Origin: Lacibacter luteus
Lineage (GTDB): Bacteria; Bacteroidota; Bacteroidia; Chitinophagales; Chitinophagaceae
DNA: 64,000 bases
Reading direction: 5' to 3'
Assembly: GCF_004118265.1 (NCBI RefSeq)
Contig: NZ_SDHW01000001.1
Coordinates: 1,736,001 to 1,800,000 of the forward strand
Translations under genes and position numbers: made by a program
Notes under the pieces: model-generated
Told to the model about the DNA's origin: nothing
What the model saw: the letters and a program-made list of their open reading frames with translations, nothing else
The model's database searches: none
In this document: positions 7,653-15,506 of the stretch, one piece after another
How the letters are laid out: each line of letters opens with the position of its first letter
How positions within the stretch are numbered: the stretch's first letter is position 1

Positions 7653-8060
7653 TTAAATCATCGCCGCTGTAAGATGCACCTTGGTCATATTGAGATAGTA
7701 GTTCTGTAGCTCATGCAACGCAATAAGCTGATTTACATACCTTTTATCTTCTCTGTACCAGAAATTAAGCTTATTAAAATCGTTTGGCCGCTCGATCTGT
7801 ACCCGGAAAGCGCCTTTTAAATATTTTACTGAACCATCGGGCTGATCTTCACGCTGAAAATTGATTTTTTTAAGTGCCTCATCGCTGAGGGGGATAGAGC
7901 TGAGGGCATCGGCCTCGTACCAGAATTCGTTGTTTTCACCGGTGGATACCTGTGCCATTTTCTGTACGGTGTCTATGGCTGTAACTTCCCCTTCCATTGT
8001 TGAACCTTCGTTGTTTACCATTACGAAATCGCCTTCTCTGAGATCGGAAATTTTAATCAT
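7653..8060 (-). CDS. Conserved hypothetical protein with HELQNYY end
   Basis: The product has 135 residues, no signal peptide and no membrane segment. The first ~50 residues ([23 protein letters not shown]) look like a small SH3/KOW-type beta barrel. The C-terminal part ends in [17 protein letters not shown]. From memory, Bacteroidota genomes and their phages encode many small proteins of this plan that end in a similar vHQLQNLY motif; I cannot name a function for them. It stands alone between the efflux operon and the alpha operon, followed by its own terminator. Confidence 0.75.
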   Translation of the reverse strand: MIKISDLREGDFVMVNNEGSTMEGEVTAIDTVQKMAQVSTGENNEFWYEADALSSIPLSDEALKKINFQREDQPDGSVKYLKGAFRVQIERPNDFNKLNFWYREDKRYVNQLIALHELQNYYLNMTKVHLTAAMI

Positions 8061-8161
8061 AATGCAATCGTTTTATTGTTTCCTCTAATTTACTGATTTA
8101 AATAAATCGGCAAAACAATACCTCTTGAGATTGTAAAACGATCTTTTAACAAGTGAAAGTA

Positions 8162-9280
8162 TCAGCTTCGCTTGCGATAGTTGATCACTGCCCAGCTGTT
8201 AAGCACCACTGCAAATATGAACATCGTACCTAACTGTTGTTTAATATCGGAGAGGCCACTACCCTTCAGCACCACCATACGCATCACCTCAATAAAATAA
8301 GAAACGGGATTGAACCGGGTGATCCATTGCGCCCATACAGGCATACTGTCGATAGAAGTATACAAACCGCCAAGCAGCACAAAGATCATCATCAGGAAAA
8401 AAGAAATAAGCATGGCCTGCTGCTGTGTTGCGGCATAAGTTGAAATAAGCAAGCCAAGTCCGAGTACTGCCAGCAAATACACAGCTGCAAAAACATAAAT
8501 GGTTAAAAAACCGCCTGCCGGAAGAATGCCGTAGAACAAACGGGAGATTAATAACCCAAGTGTAAGTACGATCAATCCCAAAATCCAGAACGGTACCAGC
8601 TTGGCAATAATGAAATGTACTTTCTGCACCGGTGTTACATTGATCTGTTCAATAGTACCGATCTCTTTTTCTTTTACAATATTAATGGCAGTAAGATTGG
8701 CGCCCACCATTGTTAACAACAACACCAAAATACCCGGCACCATAAAATATTTATAGTTCATCAATGCATTGAACCAGTTGGAAGAGGTGACTTCAATTTG
8801 TGTTTGCGGACTGAACTTCGGCAACTGTATCCATTCTAACCGCACTTCACGGTTAAAATCCTGGATAATGGAACGGAGATAAGCACTACCGAGATTTCCC
8901 TTTACACCGTTGATGGCGTTACCTGCAAGGTACAATGTGGCTTCATCTTCTTTCACCAATTGCTTTTCAAAAGAAGCCGGTATTTCTAAAATAAGATCAG
9001 CTTCATCATCTTCAATTTTCTCCAGCGATGCGTGATAGGAATTTTCGTATGCTGTTAATTGAAAATATCCGGATGAAGTAATTTTTGAAATAAGCTTTTG
9101 CGAATAGGACGAATGATCTTTATCGGTTACGGCCAGCTTAATGTTCTTGATCTCATAATCGGCAGCCCAGGGCAAAATGATGAGCTGTATAACCGGCATC
9201 ATAAAAATAATGCGGAGAATAGCCGGGTCACGAAAGATCTGCCGGAATTCTTTCTGCAATAAAAATTTCAATGTTCTCAT
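8162..9280 (-). CDS. ABC-2 type transporter permease (YbhR/YbhS family)
   Basis: This 372-residue inner-membrane protein has one N-terminal helix (about 22-40), a large extracytoplasmic domain (about 45-165) and five to six C-terminal helices, including the KEKEIGTIEQINVTPV segment typical of ABC-2 drug exporters. It is the last gene of the efflux operon and overlaps the stop of the preceding permease by 4 bp. With its partner at 9277-10425 it should form the heterodimeric membrane channel. The substrate is not evident; relatives export drugs or other hydrophobic compounds. Confidence 0.9.
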   Translation of the reverse strand: MRTLKFLLQKEFRQIFRDPAILRIIFMMPVIQLIILPWAADYEIKNIKLAVTDKDHSSYSQKLISKITSSGYFQLTAYENSYHASLEKIEDDEADLILEIPASFEKQLVKEDEATLYLAGNAINGVKGNLGSAYLRSIIQDFNREVRLEWIQLPKFSPQTQIEVTSSNWFNALMNYKYFMVPGILVLLLTMVGANLTAINIVKEKEIGTIEQINVTPVQKVHFIIAKLVPFWILGLIVLTLGLLISRLFYGILPAGGFLTIYVFAAVYLLAVLGLGLLISTYAATQQQAMLISFFLMMIFVLLGGLYTSIDSMPVWAQWITRFNPVSYFIEVMRMVVLKGSGLSDIKQQLGTMFIFAVVLNSWAVINYRKRS

Positions 9281-10425
9281 TGCAATCTTATTTTAAAGCG
9301 TTTAATAGCTACCGTTAATAAGAACAGCAGCATCCCTGTGAGAATTAATGTTTCTTTCCACACAGCTGCAAGCCCAACTCCTTTGATCATGACCGAACGT
9401 ACAATGATGTAAAACCATTTTGCCGGAACTATATTCGATACCATCCGCAACGGGAACGGCATATTTTCAATGGGAAACATAAACCCACTCAACATAACTG
9501 TTGGCAGGAACAATGCAACCAACGAAATGAACATAGCCACCTGTTGCGAACCTGCTGCAGATGAAATCAATAAACCCAGAGAAAGTGATACCAACGTAAA
9601 CAATAAACTTTCTGCAATCAGCAATACCAAACTTCCGTTGATGGGCACTTCCAATGCAAACACACTCAGCAATAAAATACTGGCAATGTTGATGGATGAA
9701 AGAAGAAAGTAAGGAACAGCTTTTGCAATCACCACCATTTGCGGACGCATGGGCGATACCAGCATAATTTCCATCGTTCCCATTTCTTTTTCCCGCACGA
9801 TAGTAATGGCCGTCATCATGGTACATACCAACAGCAATACCATGGCCATTACACCGGGCACAAAATTGTAAGCGCCTTTCAATTGCGGATTGTACAGCAT
9901 TCTTGTTTCTACTTGAATACTGTAAGGCAAGCGTTGTTTATTGGTAACCCGATCCTGGTAATCCATCACCACTGCTGTTGCATAATTGGTGAGTGTATTG
10001 GCTACGTTCGGATCAGATGCATCGGCTATCAGTTGCACACTGGCTTTGTTTGTATGCTTCAGATCTTCTGAAAACTGTGACGGCAACACAACAGCCAGTT
10101 TAATTTTTCCTTTCTTAAATGCCGCTTCAATTTCTTTATACGATGTAAGATTCTCTTCCACATCAAAATACCGGCTGGCATTCAATTCAGCTATTAACGA
10201 AGATGTAGCTGCATCCTTCGATTGATCGAGCACAGCGATTTTCGAATTTTTTACTTCGTTGGTTAATGCAAAACCAAAGATGATAATCTGCACCACCGGC
10301 ATGCCCAACAGAATAAACAAAGTGCGTTTATCACGCCAGATATGCAGCAACTCCTTTTTTACAAAGGAGAAGAACTGCCTGCGGGCTGCTCCTGTTTTTG
10401 ATTGATTATGTTGCTGAGGCTTCAT
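9277..10425 (-). CDS. ABC-2 type transporter permease (YbhR/YbhS family)
   Basis: This 382-residue paralogue of the next permease has the same plan: one N-terminal helix (about 37-55, after LLHIWRDKRTLFILLGMP), an extracytoplasmic domain to about residue 185, then five to six helices with VREKEMGTMEIMLVSP between the first two. It lies 18 bp after the ATPase gene and overlaps the following permease by 4 bp, so a matched pair of half-channels is translated together. Confidence 0.9.
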   Translation of the reverse strand: MKPQQHNQSKTGAARRQFFSFVKKELLHIWRDKRTLFILLGMPVVQIIIFGFALTNEVKNSKIAVLDQSKDAATSSLIAELNASRYFDVEENLTSYKEIEAAFKKGKIKLAVVLPSQFSEDLKHTNKASVQLIADASDPNVANTLTNYATAVVMDYQDRVTNKQRLPYSIQVETRMLYNPQLKGAYNFVPGVMAMVLLLVCTMMTAITIVREKEMGTMEIMLVSPMRPQMVVIAKAVPYFLLSSINIASILLLSVFALEVPINGSLVLLIAESLLFTLVSLSLGLLISSAAGSQQVAMFISLVALFLPTVMLSGFMFPIENMPFPLRMVSNIVPAKWFYIIVRSVMIKGVGLAAVWKETLILTGMLLFLLTVAIKRFKIRLQ

Positions 10426-10443
10426 TGAATAAGTTTATCTGCA

Positions 10444-11190
10444 TTAATCGCCGCTTCGTGTTGCTTTGCGGGCAAGTTTTAAAAACACATCATCCATGGT
10501 GGGCGATTGGTATTGTTGTTTCAACATAGCCGGCGTATCCAGTGCTTCCACTTTCCCATCCACCATTATACTTACACGGTTGCAATACTCTGCTTCATCC
10601 ATATAATGTGTAGTAACAAAAATGGTGATGCCATTAGCTGCAGCTTCATAAATCATCATCCAGAACTCTCTGCGTGTAACAGGATCAACACCGCCTGTTG
10701 GCTCATCTAAAAAAACAATCTCCGGTTCATGAAAAATTGCAACTGAAAAAGCCAGCTTCTGTTTCCACCCCAACGGCAGCGAACCCACCAGTTTATTCGC
10801 TTCATCTTTTAAATGAAGCTGCTCCAATATAAACGCCGTCTTGTCTTTAATGAATTGGTTACTCTTTCCATAAATACCACCATACAGCTGCATGTTCTCT
10901 TTCACCGTCAGGTCTTCATACAACGAAAATTTCTGACTCATGTAACCGATATTCTTTTTGATCTGTTCGTTTTGTGTGTACACATCAAATCCTGCAACAG
11001 TTGCTTTGCCGCTTGTAGGCATGGAGAGGCCGCACAACATACGCATGGCTGTTGTTTTACCTGCACCGTTAGCTCCAAGGAAACCAAAAATCTCTCCTTT
11101 GTACACATCAAACGTAATCGCATCTACAGCAGTGAATGCTGCAAAGCGTTTGGTGAGATGATCGACTGTTATGATCTTTTCGTTTAGCAT
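10444..11190 (-). CDS. ABC transporter ATP-binding protein (canonical catalytic half, degenerate signature)
   Basis: This 248-residue nucleotide-binding subunit has Walker A GANGAGKT at 39-46, Q-loop Gln86, Walker B FLDEP with catalytic Glu163, and H-loop His195 in TTHYMDEAE. Its ABC signature is degenerate: LPLGW at 138-142 instead of LSGGQ. The ATPase encoded just upstream shows the reverse defects, so the pair should make one functional ATP site. It starts 1 bp after the stop of that partner. Confidence 0.93.
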   Translation of the reverse strand: MLNEKIITVDHLTKRFAAFTAVDAITFDVYKGEIFGFLGANGAGKTTAMRMLCGLSMPTSGKATVAGFDVYTQNEQIKKNIGYMSQKFSLYEDLTVKENMQLYGGIYGKSNQFIKDKTAFILEQLHLKDEANKLVGSLPLGWKQKLAFSVAIFHEPEIVFLDEPTGGVDPVTRREFWMMIYEAAANGITIFVTTHYMDEAEYCNRVSIMVDGKVEALDTPAMLKQQYQSPTMDDVFLKLARKATRSGD

Positions 11191-11191
11191 A

Positions 11192-12109
11192 TCAAATACG
11201 CATGAGTTGCATGAAACAATCTTCGATGGTTGGCTGACCTTTCTTTATTTCCAAATCAGCAAATGCTGCTGCTGATAATTCCTGCTGCAACTGATCTGCT
11301 GTTGCCTGTTGTTTTAAAATAACATGATGATAGATGCCCGATGGGTAGGCGTTCTCCACAAAAGAAGATGCACGCACTTTATTCAACAGTTGCAACATGC
11401 TTGCCGAACGTACTGCAAGCATGGTTTGTGCAAACGAAGCAACGATCTGCTGCGGCGTGTCAATACTAAGAATCGATCCGTTTTGCATCAACGCAACACG
11501 ATCACACATTTCAGCTTCATCCATATAGGGAGTAGATACAAGAATAGTAATGCCCTGCTCTTTCAACCGTTTCAACATTTCCCAAAATTCTTTTCTCGAT
11601 ACAGCATCAACACCTGTTGTTGGTTCATCTAAAAACAAAACTTTGGGGCGATGAATGAGTGCACAACTCAACGCCAGTTTCTGTTTCATACCACCGGAAA
11701 GTTTTCCCGCTTTGCGATCACGAAACGGCTCGATCTGTACATAAATATCTTTGATGAGATCGTAGTTCTCTTCAACACTTGTATTAAAGATCGTTGCAAA
11801 AAAATCGAGATTCTCTTTTACTGTCAGATCCTGGTACAACGAAAACCGACCGGGCATATAACCTACCTGTTCACGAATAGCTTTGTATGCTTTCACCACA
11901 TCCAACCCTTCTACTGTTGCAGTACCTTCATCTGCTAACAACAAAGTTGTAAGAATACGGAACAACGATGTTTTACCTGCACCATCGGGACCAATGATGC
12001 CAAACAACTCTCCTTTCTTTACAGCAAAAGAAATATCCTTCAACGCCGGAGTGGTTGCTTTTTTAACCGTGTATGATTTGCTGATATGTTGTACCTCTAC
12101 GGAATACAT
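11192..12109 (-). CDS. ABC transporter ATP-binding protein (degenerate catalytic half, intact signature)
   Basis: The 305-residue product has Walker A GPDGAGKT at 40-47, an intact signature LSGGM at 137-141 and Walker B FLDEP with Glu162. The Q-loop Gln is replaced by Gly87 (YMPGRF) and the H-loop His by Pro194 (VSTPYMDEAE). Beyond residue ~215 a C-terminal extension ends in IEDCFMQLMRI, as in the drug-export branch of ABC ATPases. It lies 5 bp after the HlyD-like gene. In YbhF of E. coli two such domains are fused; here they are separate genes. Confidence 0.93.
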   Translation of the reverse strand: MYSVEVQHISKSYTVKKATTPALKDISFAVKKGELFGIIGPDGAGKTSLFRILTTLLLADEGTATVEGLDVVKAYKAIREQVGYMPGRFSLYQDLTVKENLDFFATIFNTSVEENYDLIKDIYVQIEPFRDRKAGKLSGGMKQKLALSCALIHRPKVLFLDEPTTGVDAVSRKEFWEMLKRLKEQGITILVSTPYMDEAEMCDRVALMQNGSILSIDTPQQIVASFAQTMLAVRSASMLQLLNKVRASSFVENAYPSGIYHHVILKQQATADQLQQELSAAAFADLEIKKGQPTIEDCFMQLMRI

Positions 12110-12114
12110 GTTGC

Positions 12115-13053
12115 CTATTTAAACATTACTTCACCATACATGCCGATCTTGAGATAACCATCGTTCTTCACATCGATCTTGATGGCATATACAAGATTTG
12201 CACGCTCTTCTTTTGTTTGAATGGTTTTGGGTGTAAACTCTGCCTTATCAGATATCCAGGTGATGGTGCCGCTCATTTCTTTGTATTGTTCTTTACCGGC
12301 ATCAACCATCACTTTTACTTGTTGTCCAAGCTTGATCTGCGACAGTTGATCACCTGTAACATAGGCACGCAATTTCATGGTGCTGAGGTCAGCAATTTTA
12401 TACAATGCCTTACCGGTTGATGTCAACTCTCCTGCTTCTGCATATTTAGTGAGCACTGTTCCGTTAATAGGATTAAGAATGTTCGCCCGCTTTAACTGAT
12501 CATCGAGCTGTGCCACTCGTTTCTGCAACGGCTTCGATTCGCTCAGCACAGCCCTGTTTTGCGTTGACACATTGCTTTGCTGCACCGCTATCTGTTGCCT
12601 GGTAACACTCATCTGTTTTTTTACCACATCGATCTGTGCATTGATATCGTCGAGTTGTTTTGTTGTAGCTGCATCCTGTGCAACCAACTTCTCTATTCTT
12701 TTCTGTTCATGCAAAAGATTATTGAGTTGCGATTGCTGCACCGCCAACTGATCCTGCAACAGTTTTACCTGTGGTGAAACATCAGCTGTTTTTTCATTGA
12801 GCGAACTGATGCTGGCTTCCACCTGTTCCTTCTGCAACGAAATACCTTCGGCATCTACTACGCCAATAATTCTGTTGGCTGAAACAGTATCGCCTTCATT
12901 AATAGTCAGTGAAAGAATTTTTCCGCTGAGCTCCGACGAAACAATTACTTCCGTTGCTTCAAATGTGCCGGTGGCATCGAACTTATGTCCGTTATTGTTA
13001 CATGCTGCAAGTGTACACAGCAAAAGCGTGGTTAAACTAAACGTACGCATCAT
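12115..13053 (-). CDS. HlyD/YbhG-like periplasmic adaptor, probable lipoprotein
   Basis: The 312-residue adaptor links the ABC exporter to the outer-membrane channel. The N-terminus carries a lipobox (LAAC, Cys near residue 18), so it is probably lipid-anchored. A biotinyl-lipoyl-like strand pair (SGKILSLTINEGDTV, near residue 45-60) precedes a long coiled coil (about 75-190, Gln-rich), then a second lipoyl half (ILNPINGTVLTKYAEAGE) and a beta-barrel domain. Met1 or Met2 may be the start. It follows the TolC-like gene by 1 bp. Confidence 0.9.
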   Translation of the reverse strand: MMRTFSLTTLLLCTLAACNNNGHKFDATGTFEATEVIVSSELSGKILSLTINEGDTVSANRIIGVVDAEGISLQKEQVEASISSLNEKTADVSPQVKLLQDQLAVQQSQLNNLLHEQKRIEKLVAQDAATTKQLDDINAQIDVVKKQMSVTRQQIAVQQSNVSTQNRAVLSESKPLQKRVAQLDDQLKRANILNPINGTVLTKYAEAGELTSTGKALYKIADLSTMKLRAYVTGDQLSQIKLGQQVKVMVDAGKEQYKEMSGTITWISDKAEFTPKTIQTKEERANLVYAIKIDVKNDGYLKIGMYGEVMFK

Positions 13054-13054
13054 A

Positions 13055-14317
13055 TTATTTTCCTTTGATCGTTTGATAATTTATTTGTGCCTGCAGTAGC
13101 TGCAGTTGATGAAGAAGTAAGTTCTGCCGTGCCTGGTCTTCTGCATTTACTTCACGCAGATAATCGTTGGCAGTGATGACTCCATTTTCCAATTGAGCAT
13201 TGGCCGCTTCTTTTACTTTTACACGCAGCTCAATAATTTCATTGTCTTTGCTGATGAGTTGGTTGATCTTATCGATCTCTGCCTGCTGTTGCTTCAGTTG
13301 TGTATTGGTGTTGAGGAGAAATACATCCTGCTGCACGGCAATGATCTGTTGATTGAGACCGATCAGCTCCCGTTCTTTTTTGGCAGTGTACAAACCACCA
13401 AAAGCCCAGTTGAAACGCACACCGGTTACATAATAAGTAGCGAATTTATTTTCAAGAAAATTCAAACCCGGCCGGCCATAACCTCCCTGGAAAAAGAAAC
13501 TTGTCTTGGGAAGATTCCTTGCTTTAATAAGATTGTTTTGTACGCCAAGTAATTGCTGTTGCTTTTGAAACAAATTAATTTCCGGTCTGCTTACAGATGC
13601 ATCATTCACTACAGTTTTTACAACAGGTTTTTCAAACTGTGTAGCAGCTGTATATGCTTCGCCGGTAAACAAACTCAATACATCCAGCAAACCTGTGCGT
13701 GTACTTTGCAATTCAATCATACGTTGATCGATTTTCAACAGCTCAGCTTTCAGCAGATTTATATTTGATTTGAATGCCACGCCTCCATTCACCTGTGCTT
13801 CAACTTTCTTCAATCCCGTTTCAAGATCTTTTTTTACCAGCTCTGTTTGCTTCAGCTGTTCATCAATAAACAAAATGCTGAGGTAAACCTGGTTGATGCG
13901 TTCTGCAAGCTTGTACAGTTCCACTTCAATTTTTTGTTCTTCCACTTCGGCATTCATGTGCTGCACTGCTGTTTGTTGTTTCAGCAAACCGCCATCGTAG
14001 ATCATCTGGTTTACATCGGCTACCAGTTTGTATTGATCTTTACTCAACGGCTCAATGTTTACTCCCGGAAAAGGAATTTTTACCGTTGTTACTTCCGATT
14101 GATAAGTGGCTTGTCCGCTAAGCGATAGTTGAGGTAAAAACCCTTTGCGCAGGTTTTCGATCGTCAGCTCTTTTGATTTGCGGATAAGATCACGCTGTTT
14201 GGTGAGTGGATACTGCTCCTTTGCTTTTTCCTGCACCTGTTGCAAGGTGATGGTTTGTGCAAAAGAAAACTGTACAGTTACCAGCAACAACAACAATAGT
14301 TTATGCTTTGCTTTCAT
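13055..14317 (-). CDS. TolC-family outer membrane efflux protein
   Basis: The 420-residue protein has a signal peptide (cleaved about residue 20, FSFAQ) and the two repeated halves of long helices with intervening strands typical of outer-membrane efflux factors. It forms the outer-membrane duct for the ABC pump encoded downstream. It is the first structural gene after tetR. A 16-bp dyad matching the tetR operator lies 2 bp before its start codon, so repressor binding there would block the operon. Confidence 0.92.
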   Translation of the reverse strand: MKAKHKLLLLLLVTVQFSFAQTITLQQVQEKAKEQYPLTKQRDLIRKSKELTIENLRKGFLPQLSLSGQATYQSEVTTVKIPFPGVNIEPLSKDQYKLVADVNQMIYDGGLLKQQTAVQHMNAEVEEQKIEVELYKLAERINQVYLSILFIDEQLKQTELVKKDLETGLKKVEAQVNGGVAFKSNINLLKAELLKIDQRMIELQSTRTGLLDVLSLFTGEAYTAATQFEKPVVKTVVNDASVSRPEINLFQKQQQLLGVQNNLIKARNLPKTSFFFQGGYGRPGLNFLENKFATYYVTGVRFNWAFGGLYTAKKERELIGLNQQIIAVQQDVFLLNTNTQLKQQQAEIDKINQLISKDNEIIELRVKVKEAANAQLENGVITANDYLREVNAEDQARQNLLLHQLQLLQAQINYQTIKGK

Positions 14318-14319
14318 TT

Positions 14320-14335
14320 TTAACCAAGTAGTTAA
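14320..14335. promoter_or_regulatory. Candidate TetR operator upstream of tolC
   Basis: TTAACCAAGTAGTTAA is an imperfect palindrome with TTAAC/GTTAA arms, placed between tetR and the efflux genes and 2 bp before the tolC-like start codon. It matches the dyad in front of tetR at 14 of 16 positions, which is the main reason to call it an operator. Confidence 0.65.
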
Positions 14336-14352
14336 ATTATATTCAAAAAAAA

Positions 14353-14970
14353 TTATTTCTTAATGGCCGCAATAATAAATGCCGGGATCTCTTTCCGTCG
14401 TTGTTCCATCGCATGGCGGAACTGAAATTCATCCAGACCAAGATTCACCTGCAGGATCGGTTTGGCCACAAAAGGAAAGATGACCATGCTGATCAGGTTC
14501 ATCATTAACTGCAATGGACTGATGGGTTTGATCTTGCCTTTCTTCACCTCTTCATCCAGCTGCTGCATGAACTTTGTGGGGTTGGGCTTGTTCTTTTTTC
14601 CCCATAGTTTTTTCAGAAAATACTCCGGATCCTGGTTCACTTCATTCATTACAAATAAAGGCAGGTAAGGGTTTTCGAGCACCACCGTAATATATTCATC
14701 ACAAAACCGTTCGATCTTTGTGTACACATCATCATCCGAATCAAAAATGGCATTTATTTTCGGGAAGAGATGTGCAGCTGCTTCTTCAAACACTTTTTCA
14801 AACAGCATTTCCTTGCTGGTAAAGTAATAATGCAGCAAAGCTTTGTTGATGCCGGCTTCATCAGCAATATCCTGCATACGTGCACCATACATCCCCTTCT
14901 TCACAAACACTTTCCGGGCGGCATCCAATATCAAATCTTCCGTACTATGGTCTTTTACTCGCTTTGCCAT
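14353..14970 (-). CDS. TetR/AcrR family transcriptional regulator
   Basis: I place the start at the ATG read from 14970 (MAKRVKDHSTEDLILDAARKVF), giving 205 residues; the frame is open upstream but crosses the promoter. The N-terminal helix-turn-helix spans about residues 10-55 (MQDIADEAGINKALLHYYF). The C-terminal ligand-binding/dimer domain has no recognisable ligand. It precedes the efflux genes on the same strand by 35 bp, and matching dyads lie at its own promoter and in front of the tolC-like gene. It is therefore very likely the autoregulated local repressor of the pump. Confidence 0.93.
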   Translation of the reverse strand: MAKRVKDHSTEDLILDAARKVFVKKGMYGARMQDIADEAGINKALLHYYFTSKEMLFEKVFEEAAAHLFPKINAIFDSDDDVYTKIERFCDEYITVVLENPYLPLFVMNEVNQDPEYFLKKLWGKKNKPNPTKFMQQLDEEVKKGKIKPISPLQLMMNLISMVIFPFVAKPILQVNLGLDEFQFRHAMEQRRKEIPAFIIAAIKK

Positions 14971-14974
14971 ATTT

Positions 14975-14990
14975 TTAACCAAATGGTTAA
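14975..14990. promoter_or_regulatory. Candidate TetR operator at the tetR promoter
   Basis: TTAACC and GGTTAA arms flank a 4-bp centre (AAAT). The dyad directly abuts the -7 element of the tetR promoter on its downstream side and would cover the transcription start, the usual place for an autorepressor site. Confidence 0.65.
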
Positions 14991-15020
14991 CAAAAGTAAA
15001 ACAAAAAACTTCTTCTCCAA
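14991..15020 (-). promoter_or_regulatory. Promoter of tetR and the efflux operon
   Basis: On the minus strand TACTTTTG (complement of 14991-14998) matches TAnnTTTG, and a TTG (complement of 15018-15020) lies exactly 19 bp upstream, the expected Bacteroidota -33/-7 spacing. The start codon of tetR is 20 bp downstream. Confidence 0.6.
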
Positions 15021-15074
15021 GTTTTTCTTCAGATTTCTGGCTTGACTTTTGCAAATTCTGGATATTCCGAAGCA

Positions 15075-15446
15075 ATGCAGATCACTAAAATCATCTATAT
15101 CATTTTAACTCCTCTGGTCCTTGTTGCTTGTGCCGGACCTAAAAAAAGTTCTTCGGGTTCACCGGCCTCAACTACTAAAACCGTTACAAAAAAAATGGTG
15201 GATGGCTATCAATTGCAGGTACTCAACACAACAAACAGGAACGACGCCCTTGAAGCAAAATCATTACTGTTGTCAAAATATCCACAACAGAAAACCTTTC
15301 TGCTGTTTCAAACGCCGTATTACAAAATAAGATTTGGAAACTTTTTAACCCAAAGTGAAGCTGTCAACTATCAAAAAAAAATCAAATCGCACTTTACGAA
15401 TGTATTTGTTATTCCGGTGAAGTTTGAAATAAAGGTAGAAGAATAG
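15075..15446 (+). CDS. SPOR-domain-like lipoprotein
   Basis: The product from the ATG at 15075 has 123 residues. It has a signal peptide with lipobox (LVACAG, Cys about residue 19), a Ser/Thr-rich linker, and a C-terminal domain (GYQLQVLNTTNRNDALEAKS.. YYKIRFGNFLTQSEAVNYQ) with the repeated beta-alpha-beta pattern of SPOR domains, which bind denuded peptidoglycan. The frame is open 33 bp further upstream, but the lipoprotein signal sets the start at MQITKIIYI. It is divergent from tetR and convergent with hmgA across a shared terminator. Confidence 0.8.
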   Translation: MQITKIIYIILTPLVLVACAGPKKSSSGSPASTTKTVTKKMVDGYQLQVLNTTNRNDALEAKSLLLSKYPQQKTFLLFQTPYYKIRFGNFLTQSEAVNYQKKIKSHFTNVFVIPVKFEIKVEE

Positions 15447-15463
15447 TCTATCCTCAATACATA

Positions 15464-15495
15464 AAAACGAAAGGGCTTAAAAGCCCTTTCGTTTT
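15464..15495. terminator. Bidirectional terminator
   Basis: AAAACGAAAGGGCTT (15464-15478) and its exact complement (15481-15495) form a 15-bp stem with a 2-nt loop. A-rich and T-rich feet let it work on both strands, serving the SPOR lipoprotein gene (plus) and hmgA (minus). Confidence 0.9.
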
Positions 15496-15506
15496 ATAAC
15501 ATTCAG

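Noticed and set aside
8162-14970. Efflux cluster considered as a lantibiotic or bacteriocin export and immunity island.
   Set aside because: No precursor peptide or peptidase domain is present; the plan is that of the known YbhFSR-type drug exporter with TetR, HlyD-like and TolC partners.
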